Source of the DNA: Methanosalsum sp.
GTDB taxonomy: Archaea; Halobacteriota; Methanosarcinia; Methanosarcinales; Methanosarcinaceae
DNA length: 7,077 nucleotides
Reading direction: 5' to 3'
NCBI GenBank assembly: GCA_007127385.1
Contig: SKZM01000012.1
Coordinates: 1-7,077, forward strand
The notes below the pieces were generated by a model. That model saw nothing but the letters and a program-made list of their open reading frames with translations, made no database searches and was not told where the DNA came from. How positions within the stretch are numbered: the stretch's first letter is position 1; every line of letters starts with the position of its first letter. Below are positions 1 to 4,436 of this stretch, one piece after another. Both the position numbers and the translations under genes were made by a program.

Positions 1-402
1 ATCAAGATAATTGGTACCGACATAGATAAAAAAAGTCTCAAAAAAGCTGAAGATGGCATATATGGTGTATCCGAGATAAAAAATTTGACTGATTCTTTTC
101 TTGGCAAATATTTCATATGTGGTGGGAATGAATACCAGGTAATTGATGAAATAAAAAATATGACCACATTTAAGCACCATGACCTAATATCCGGGGAGGA
201 CTTCAGAGACTTTGATCTGATTTTGTGTCGCAATGTAACTATTTATTTTGAACGGTATCTTCAGGAAAAGCTTTACTCAAAATTTTATAATGCACTCAAT
301 AAAGACGGTTTTTTTGTAATTGGAAAGACAGAAACGCTTGTTGGACCTTCAAAGGATCTCTTTGTTCCCTTCAACATTAAAGAACGTATATATTCCAGAT
401 AA
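1..402 (+). CDS. cheR: Chemotaxis protein methyltransferase CheR, C-terminal part (5' end outside window)
   Basis: The reading frame is open from base 1 and stops at 400-402, leaving 133 codons. CheR proteins are usually about 260-290 residues, so roughly half is missing upstream; the TTG at 85 is internal and is not the start. CheR transfers methyl groups from S-adenosylmethionine to glutamates on chemoreceptors in the cytoplasm, setting adaptation. Visible family marks are the TDID segment (residues 6-9 of the fragment), which carries the acidic residue that contacts SAM, the signature CRNVTIYF (76-83, normally CRNVMIYF), and the C-terminal hydrophobic strand FFVIGKTE of the Rossmann-like fold. 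It lies 23 bp ahead of cheC in the same direction, so it is probably in the same operon. The fold and motifs make this call safe; which receptors it serves cannot be seen. Confidence 0.95.
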   Translation: MKIIGTDIDKKSLKKAEDGIYGVSEIKNLTDSFLGKYFICGGNEYQVIDEIKNMTTFKHHDLISGEDFRDFDLILCRNVTIYFERYLQEKLYSKFYNALNKDGFFVIGKTETLVGPSKDLFVPFNIKERIYSR

Positions 403-425
403 AATCATCATTATGACATAGATGG

Positions 426-1052
426 ATGGGTTATAAATTGAATGAAATTGATCAGCTAACTGAATTTCAGTATGATGCACTGAGGGAAATTGCAAACATT
501 GGGTTTGGAAACGCTGCGACATCCCTGTCCAAGCTCGTAAACAACGAGGTCAGTATAAATATTCCTGCACTTAAAATGCAGCTGATAGAAAAGGTTCCGG
601 GTATTGTTGGTGGGGAGGAGTCTCTTGTATATGGTATTATGATGCAGATATACGGAGATCTGAACGGTTATATAATGATGCTTCTTCCGGCTGAAAGTGT
701 AAAATCTATATCTTCAATACTTCTGAATTATGAAAATGATGACCTTTTAAGTGAGATGAACATGTCTATGATGCAGGAAGTAGGGCATATTCTGGGCGGC
801 ACATATGTCAGTTCACTTTCTGATTTTTTCAATATGAATATATCAGTGTCTCCACCTTATGCCACATATGACATGGCAGCAGCCATTATTGATCTTGCAC
901 TGATAGAGATGAGTCGCGATCTTGAGTATGCACTTGTATTTGACAGTGAAATGATGGTTAAAGATAATATCATAAATGGGAAAATATTTACCATGTTTGA
1001 TACTGCTTCGCTTGATCAAATCATGAGCAGGATCGATAAAATGGTTCTATGA
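426..1052 (+). CDS. cheC: CheY-P phosphatase CheC, first copy
   Basis: A 208-residue protein, the usual CheC length. CheC removes phosphate from CheY-P and, in bacteria, forms a complex with CheD. The family has two pseudo-symmetric halves, each with an active-site helix of pattern D/S-x3-E-x2-N. The first half is intact: D17, E21, N24 followed by the conserved IGFGNAATSLS stretch. In the second half S114 and E118 are present, but the Asn position is His121 (codon CAT at 786-788) within QEVGHILGG, so the second site looks altered. Start choice: ATG at 426 is the first usable start in frame. No clear ribosome binding site precedes it, and TTG at 438 is a weaker alternative. cheD follows after 57 bp. 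The family call is secure; which sites are active is inferred from motifs only. Confidence 0.93.
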   Translation: MGYKLNEIDQLTEFQYDALREIANIGFGNAATSLSKLVNNEVSINIPALKMQLIEKVPGIVGGEESLVYGIMMQIYGDLNGYIMMLLPAESVKSISSILLNYENDDLLSEMNMSMMQEVGHILGGTYVSSLSDFFNMNISVSPPYATYDMAAAIIDLALIEMSRDLEYALVFDSEMMVKDNIINGKIFTMFDTASLDQIMSRIDKMVL

Positions 1053-1109
1053 TTTGATTCACTATGCAACCCACACCAGTCATAACATGAAAAATGGAAG
1101 AATACAGGT

Positions 1110-1586
1110 ATGGAAACGATAACTATCGGAATGGCTGATTATGCGATAGGCAGATCACCGATAAATCTCACGACAATGGGATTGGGATCATGTGTTGGCA
1201 TTACGCTTTATGATCCCAGGAACAGAATCGGAGGGCTTGTACATATTATGTTGCCGACAGTGGAACAAGCACGTTCCAGAGATAACCTTGCAAAGTTTGC
1301 AGATACTGGTATAGTCCAATTGATGGAAGACATGATCGAAATGGGCGCTCTAAAATCCAGACTTCATGCTAAAATAGCAGGCGGTGCCAGTATGTTTTCC
1401 TCAGGTAATGGAAGCTTAAAAATCGGAGAACGAAATGTGGCGGCAACAAAAGAGGTAATGGAATCCCTCAGGATACCAATTGTAGCAGAGGATACAGGAA
1501 AGAACTATGGCAGAACTATAAAACTGGATACTGTCACAGGCATGCTTACGATAAAAAGTGCTCTTAAAGGTACAAAGGTAATTTAA
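1110..1586 (+). CDS. cheD: Chemoreceptor glutamine deamidase CheD
   Basis: A 158-residue protein matching the normal CheD size. CheD hydrolyses specific receptor glutamines to glutamates, creating methylation sites, and can be held by CheC. The catalytic Cys-His-Thr set is visible: Cys28 in MGLGSCVGITLYD, His45 in GGLVHIMLP, and Thr22, each one residue along from the described Thermotoga numbering (C27, H44, T21). The later conserved segments KIAGGASMF and ERNVAAT are present, as is GRTIKLDTVTG near the C-terminus. The start at 1110 is preceded by a short AGGT directly against the ATG, which is a poor ribosome binding site; upstream ATGs at 1087 and 1094 are out of frame. It lies between two cheC genes, 57 bp after the first and 12 bp before the second, consistent with one transcript. 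Confidence 0.95.
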   Translation: METITIGMADYAIGRSPINLTTMGLGSCVGITLYDPRNRIGGLVHIMLPTVEQARSRDNLAKFADTGIVQLMEDMIEMGALKSRLHAKIAGGASMFSSGNGSLKIGERNVAATKEVMESLRIPIVAEDTGKNYGRTIKLDTVTGMLTIKSALKGTKVI

Positions 1587-1593
1587 AGGAGAT
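1587..1593 (+). promoter_or_regulatory. Ribosome binding site of second cheC
   Basis: AGGAGAT lies immediately after the cheD stop codon and five bases before the ATG at 1599. It is the clearest ribosome binding site in the chemotaxis block and fixes this start. The tight packing supports co-transcription of cheD with the second cheC. Confidence 0.7.
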
Positions 1594-1598
1594 TAATT

Positions 1599-2258
1599 AT
1601 GAGTGAAACTTCCCCTGAAAATTTACAGAATTCATTTTATATTGATGCACTAAAGGAAATTGCAGGTATTGGTATGGGAAATGCAACCACATCTCTATCG
1701 CTTTTAGTTGATAAGAGGGTACAGCTAAATCTGGCCAATGCCTATGCTCTCAACACTTATCAGATGGTAAATTCAATTCCAGAATCTGTAACTATGGTGG
1801 GAATAGTTTCAGAGCTTGAGGGGGATATTCAGGGGTGTTCAGTTATCTTCATTGAACTAAATAATGCAATTGTTCTGAGTGAACTTCTTCTAAATGATGT
1901 GCAGGACGTAGATGTTGAATTAAGTGAATCTTCACTTACTGAAGCAGGCAACATCCTGACAGGATCTTATTTCAATTCATTTTCACAGTTTCTGGGCCTG
2001 AGTGTGAGACATTCTTCACCTTTTACGGTCTCAGGTACGATCGGAGAAATTTTTGAAGCCCTTTCAAATCAATTTTCACATAATTCAGAAATTTCCTTGA
2101 TTGATGGAAAGACGATGATACTTGAAACAATGTTCATGGTAAATTCCACAGGATATCAAAAAGGCCTGAATACCCTGTATTGTGACATGTTCATATTTTT
2201 AGACCCAGAATCGGTTAGTGCAATAACCGGGTCAGTAGATAATATGCTTAAAGCCTGA
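1599..2258 (+). CDS. cheC: CheY-P phosphatase CheC, second copy
   Basis: A 219-residue CheC paralogue, clearly divergent from the copy upstream but with the same two-half layout. The first phosphatase motif has D16 and E20, but its Asn position is Gly23 (codon GGT) in DALKEIAGIGMGNATTSLS, so this site is probably inactive. The second motif is intact: S111, E115 and N118 in SSLTEAGNILTGSYF. This is the mirror image of the first copy, where motif 1 is intact and motif 2 is altered. Expected role: dephosphorylation of CheY-P and/or binding of the neighbouring CheD. The start is set by a good ribosome binding site at 1587-1593. The family call is secure; the division of labour between the two copies is inference. 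Confidence 0.93.
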   Translation: MSETSPENLQNSFYIDALKEIAGIGMGNATTSLSLLVDKRVQLNLANAYALNTYQMVNSIPESVTMVGIVSELEGDIQGCSVIFIELNNAIVLSELLLNDVQDVDVELSESSLTEAGNILTGSYFNSFSQFLGLSVRHSSPFTVSGTIGEIFEALSNQFSHNSEISLIDGKTMILETMFMVNSTGYQKGLNTLYCDMFIFLDPESVSAITGSVDNMLKA

Positions 2259-2273
2259 ACTTCGAATAATATC

Positions 2274-2291
2274 AATTATATCACAGGTGAT
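2274..2291 (+). promoter_or_regulatory. Candidate TATA box with adjoining 12-bp palindrome
   Basis: In the 66-bp gap after the second cheC, an AATTATAT stretch (2274-2281) runs into a palindrome ATCAC-AG-GTGAT (2280-2291). If the first is a TATA box, transcription would begin near 2305, about 20 bases before the next gene, and the palindrome would sit where an archaeal repressor could block the polymerase. GGTGAT here also equals the archaeal ribosome-binding consensus, but it is 33 bases from the nearest start, too far to serve. This is suggestive only. Confidence 0.3.
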
Positions 2292-2316
2292 CTGTCGATT
2301 ATAAGATAACCACCTG
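2284..2316. repeat. Inverted repeat CAGGTG / CACCTG
   Basis: CAGGTG (2284-2289) and its exact reverse complement CACCTG (2311-2316) are separated by 21 bases, ending eight bases before the ATG at 2325. It could be an operator with widely spaced half-sites or a small RNA hairpin in the leader. Six-base arms can occur by chance, so support is weak. Confidence 0.3.
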
Positions 2317-2324
2317 AATCCGGG

Positions 2325-2792
2325 ATGATTCAAATGGATAACATCTGGACACAGTTTATAGTAAAAAAATCATCACAGGATGATAGTGACGACAAATCTT
2401 TCGTTGAACAACTGAAAAAGTTCAACCGTTATGATTGTTGTTTGGATGAAAGCACCGACAACCCACATGATGGTGACACCTTTCAGGTGAGTGATAGATC
2501 TACTGAAAACAATGAAAATGAAGAAATAATTATGAGTTGGTATTGCCGAAGTCATCGTGGGTTTGAACAGGGTTTGTCCGATCAACCGGATGATACTGTT
2601 CATCTTATAAAGAAAGGTGATGGGATGCTCATACTTCGGTATCTGATTTCAGGAGACAATGAAAATGGTGAAGAAAATATAGAAGTGAGTTCTCGATCTG
2701 AAGCTGAACAACTAGTAGAGGAGGACAATGAAACCACTATGAAATTGTATCCTGAAAATTCTGAACTGTTATGGGTGCAGGAGGACAGGTAA
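2325..2792 (+). CDS. Hypothetical acidic protein following the chemotaxis genes
   Basis: A 155-residue protein that I do not recognise. It is strongly acidic: by my count about 37 Asp+Glu against 15 Lys+Arg. Asp/Glu/Ser/Asn-rich stretches at about residues 17-23, 40-66 and 108-135 are probably disordered. Between them, roughly residues 68-107 look more structured, with IIMSWYCRSHRGF followed by a hydrophobic strand GMLILRYLIS. There is no signal peptide or membrane segment. Cysteines occur at 38, 39 and 74. The start is either ATG 2325 or ATG 2334; an in-frame stop at 2307-2309 excludes anything earlier, and neither start has a close ribosome binding site. It may be the last gene of the che operon or have its own promoter. 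A link to chemotaxis rests on position alone. It could be a fast-evolving lineage-specific protein; the length of the open frame makes a real gene likely. Confidence 0.65.
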   Translation: MIQMDNIWTQFIVKKSSQDDSDDKSFVEQLKKFNRYDCCLDESTDNPHDGDTFQVSDRSTENNENEEIIMSWYCRSHRGFEQGLSDQPDDTVHLIKKGDGMLILRYLISGDNENGEENIEVSSRSEAEQLVEEDNETTMKLYPENSELLWVQEDR

Positions 2793-2855
2793 GAAATCTC
2801 TGATATAAATATGTATAAGAATAACAAGATTAATATCTGGAGAAAATAGTTGTAG

Positions 2856-2866
2856 AATTATATTTA
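2856..2866 (+). promoter_or_regulatory. Candidate TATA box for the paralogous gene pair
   Basis: The 114-bp gap at 2793-2906 is AT-rich and contains AATTATATTTA about 40-50 bases before the ATG at 2907. An archaeal start site some 25 bases downstream would leave a leader of about 20 bases that includes the ribosome binding site AGGAGA at 2893-2898. The position is plausible, but TATA-like words are frequent in such DNA. Confidence 0.35.
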
Positions 2867-2906
2867 CTGATAAAAATTATGTATATTTTAACAGGAGACC
2901 CAAGAT

Positions 2907-3536
2907 ATGATGGATATTGCATTATACTCGCTTGTTGATGATATGGTTAGTAAGGCGGGTACAGAAGGTGTTGTTGAATACTGGCTCAGAGTAGGAGAGT
3001 CTTATGCAGAAAGAATGGGTAAGGAAGCATATGTAGGCTGGCCTGCATTCAATGTTGCCATGAAAGAAGGACGAACTGCCCTAACGATGGAGGGGGATGT
3101 CAATGTTCTTACTGATCTGGCAATTACTGACAGGGACGGAGATGTCATTGGATATGTATATGCACTCAAAACATGTCCTATGGCTCCAACAATGAACCGA
3201 TATATACAGAAGATTGGCCCGCTTCCTGAATCTGATGGTGATGTATCCGACAGTTTCAATGTGAGGATACAGGATTCTGCTGTATGTAATTACTGCATTA
3301 CGCATCAGAAGTTCAGAGAAGTTGCTTCCAATAATATAACTGTGGCAAAACAGGAACTTGAATGCCTACAACTTGCGAATAAGGGAAGGCTTGGTGAAGT
3401 TAAGATGCTGCCTGAGAATCTTTCCCGAATCAATGTAGATGAAAGGCATATAAAAAGTATCTTAAGAAGCGCCTCCTGTGTATATGCACTGGTTATAAAG
3501 GGAAAAACCATCTCTGATGGAGAACTTGGACTATAA
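2907..3536 (+). CDS. Uncharacterised Cys/His-motif protein, paralogue A
   Basis: A 209-residue soluble protein with no signal peptide or membrane helix; I do not recognise its family. It is paralogous to the next gene along its whole length. Shared landmarks are an N-terminal helix with K-x-G-x-EG (17-21), E-x-Y-x3-W (40-45), CP at 90-91 followed by YI-x2-IG (99-104), C130-x2-H133-Q134-x2-R137, and a C-terminal ASCVYAL with C191. This copy has an extra Cys127, giving C127-x2-C130-x2-H133, plus Cys153. Evenly spaced cysteines and a histidine held in register suggest a metal, redox or ligand site; that is inference. Families worth comparing are V4R and the ATC-hydrolase-like proteins, but I claim neither. 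The start at 2907 has AGGAGA eight bases upstream; ATG 2910 is the alternative. Paralogue B follows after a 1-base gap to its ribosome binding site, so the two are surely co-transcribed. Confidence 0.8.
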   Translation: MMDIALYSLVDDMVSKAGTEGVVEYWLRVGESYAERMGKEAYVGWPAFNVAMKEGRTALTMEGDVNVLTDLAITDRDGDVIGYVYALKTCPMAPTMNRYIQKIGPLPESDGDVSDSFNVRIQDSAVCNYCITHQKFREVASNNITVAKQELECLQLANKGRLGEVKMLPENLSRINVDERHIKSILRSASCVYALVIKGKTISDGELGL

Positions 3537-3537
3537 A

Positions 3538-3543
3538 GGTGAT
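3538..3543 (+). promoter_or_regulatory. Ribosome binding site deciding the GTG start of paralogue B
   Basis: GGTGAT is an exact match to the complement of the archaeal 16S rRNA 3' end. It sits one base after the stop of paralogue A and four bases before GTG 3548. An in-frame GTG at 3539 lies inside this site and so is an unlikely start; GTG 3548 is preferred. Confidence 0.65.
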
Positions 3544-3547
3544 AATT

Positions 3548-4153
3548 GTGGCAGAAGAAATCAATTCTAATCCATTTATTGATGTATCGGTATTTCTTTT
3601 CTTTGAGGACATTGCAGATAAGCAGGGTGTTGAAGGATTTACAAACTATATGATCAGTCAGGCTGAATCACTTGCAAAAGCTGTTCCTGAGGAAGAATAT
3701 GAAACATGGGATGATTTTGCAAATGCTGTATCTGCAGGTGAATCAGTCTTTTCTTCATTTGAGGGAATAAAGCAGATAAGCTCGAACGGTTTTGTAACTG
3801 AGATCTGTCCATTCTCGAATGCAATACGCGAATATATTAAGAGGTTGGGAAATTTCAATAAGGTGCATCAGGAAGCAACAGATCATTATAACAACACAGT
3901 ACAGCCATCCGCGGCATTCAGTGCCTGTATGATGCATCAGACGTACAGGCAGGAAGTTGCAAAGAGAATTAAAATCGGTGGAAAACCTCTTAATTATGCT
4001 CAGATTGCTGCCAAGGCATATACTGGCCATGTTGCAATGCCTCCGGAGGCATGGAAGAAGGTGCTTCTGTCAAAAGCAGGAGTTTCTGAAACCCAGGGAT
4101 ATATGGAAATGCGTGAAAATGCATGTCTGTATGTGCTTTATGCACAAGATTGA
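3548..4153 (+). CDS. Uncharacterised Cys/His-motif protein, paralogue B
   Basis: A protein of 201 residues counted from GTG 3548, chosen because GGTGAT at 3538-3543 is placed to serve it; starting at GTG 3539 would add three residues. Family unknown. It aligns with paralogue A with almost no gaps through the first two thirds. Equivalent landmarks are DK-x-GVEG near the N-terminus, E-x-Y-x2-W, CP at 87-88 followed by YIKRLG, C127-x2-H130-Q131-x2-R134, and ENACLYVL near the C-terminus with C193. The CxxC half of A's motif is missing: the position of A's Cys127 is Phe124 here, and A's Cys153 is also not conserved. The core set of Cys, Cys, His, Cys is therefore common, and A carries additions. 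It is soluble, with no targeting signal. The pair may form a heterodimer. A T-rich terminator candidate follows. Function is not known. Confidence 0.8.
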   Translation: MAEEINSNPFIDVSVFLFFEDIADKQGVEGFTNYMISQAESLAKAVPEEEYETWDDFANAVSAGESVFSSFEGIKQISSNGFVTEICPFSNAIREYIKRLGNFNKVHQEATDHYNNTVQPSAAFSACMMHQTYRQEVAKRIKIGGKPLNYAQIAAKAYTGHVAMPPEAWKKVLLSKAGVSETQGYMEMRENACLYVLYAQD

Positions 4154-4170
4154 CTGTAATCTATAATATC

Positions 4171-4187
4171 TTCTTCTCCTTTTTTAA
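4171..4187 (+). terminator. Candidate T-rich terminator after paralogue B
   Basis: A pyrimidine-rich run, TTCTTCTCC followed by six T, begins 18 bases after the stop codon at 4151-4153. Archaeal transcription commonly ends at T-rich stretches without a hairpin. No strong stem precedes it. It would separate the paralogue pair from the pyc genes. Confidence 0.45.
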
Positions 4188-4281
4188 TATCCGGGTCGGA
4201 GAGTAAAGACCTTGGATTTATACCTCATTTTTGATATTTCTATAATTTTATTTAATTGTACTGTATGACTTTTCAAAATAT

Positions 4282-4298
4282 GTTTCTTTAAAAGAAAC
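4282..4298. repeat. Perfect palindrome GTTTCTTT-A-AAAGAAAC
   Basis: Eight-base arms are exact reverse complements around a single central A. It lies just upstream (8 bp) of the TATATAAA at 4306-4313, where an archaeal activator or repressor could bind. As RNA it would have no loop, so a DNA-binding site is likelier than a hairpin. AT-rich composition raises the chance of coincidence. Confidence 0.4.
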
Positions 4299-4305
4299 TG
4301 GTTCG

Positions 4306-4313
4306 TATATAAA
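4306..4313 (+). promoter_or_regulatory. Candidate distal TATA box for pycB
   Basis: TATATAAA is the best match to an archaeal TATA box in this gap. It would start transcription near 4335 and give pycB a leader of about 100 bases that includes the inverted repeat at 4377-4412. It competes with the nearer candidate at 4393-4400. Confidence 0.35.
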
Positions 4314-4376
4314 CTAACACCATAATATTAATAAAATAAGCAGTTGTATATGATATAATTTAATTTGTAATTATCA

Positions 4377-4412
4377 ATCAGGTAGATTTATCTTTATATT
4401 AAAATACCTGAT
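4377..4412. promoter_or_regulatory. Inverted repeat ATCAGGTA-N20-TACCTGAT bracketing a proximal TATA-like box
   Basis: Two perfect 8-base arms (4377-4384 and 4405-4412) flank 20 AT-rich bases that include TTTATATT at 4393-4400. If that is the TATA box, the start site would be near 4420 and the leader under 20 bases, holding the ribosome binding site GAGGG at 4426-4430. A dimeric regulator on both arms would sit directly over the TBP/TFB site. Alternatively, if the distal promoter is used, the arms could pair in the mRNA leader. Which regulator, and whether it responds to biotin or carbon state, cannot be seen. Confidence 0.45.
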
Positions 4413-4436
4413 GTCAGAAATTACAGAGGGCTAAAA

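Larger units (their letters stand above)
4154..4436. other. AT-rich intergenic region ahead of pycB
   Basis: These 283 bp hold no credible open reading frame on either strand. In order they contain the T-rich terminator candidate, a short GC-richer patch at 4191-4211 with a weak GGTC/GACC stem, a 17-bp palindrome at 4282-4298, a TATA-like box at 4306-4313, and an inverted repeat around a second TATA-like box at 4377-4412. A long leader or a small RNA cannot be excluded from sequence alone. Confidence 0.6.

Noticed and set aside
85..402. TTG at 85 as the start of a short protein
   Set aside because: The frame is open to base 1 and residues before 85 match the SAM-binding part of CheR, so this is a truncated cheR, not a small gene.
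2719..2739. Strong AGGAGG followed by ATG at 2728
   Set aside because: The frame stops after four codons; in the frame of the acidic protein this is simply Glu-Glu-Asp codons.
2373..2827. Reverse-strand frames of 75-76 codons opposite the acidic gene
   Set aside because: They overlap each other slightly and have no ribosome binding site or recognisable domain. The forward 155-codon frame is longer and fits the direction of all neighbours, though I cannot fully exclude them.
2810..2848. Possible 12-codon peptide starting at ATG 2810
   Set aside because: Too short, no close ribosome binding site, and AT-rich composition makes such frames common.
3755..4030. 91-codon reverse-strand frame opposite paralogue B
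   Set aside because: The forward frame is supported by paralogy with its neighbour and a good ribosome binding site; the reverse frame has neither.
4191..4212. GGTC/GACC stem in the intergenic region as a small RNA or hairpin terminator
   Set aside because: Only four to five pairs with a 10-base loop, and it follows rather than precedes the T-run.
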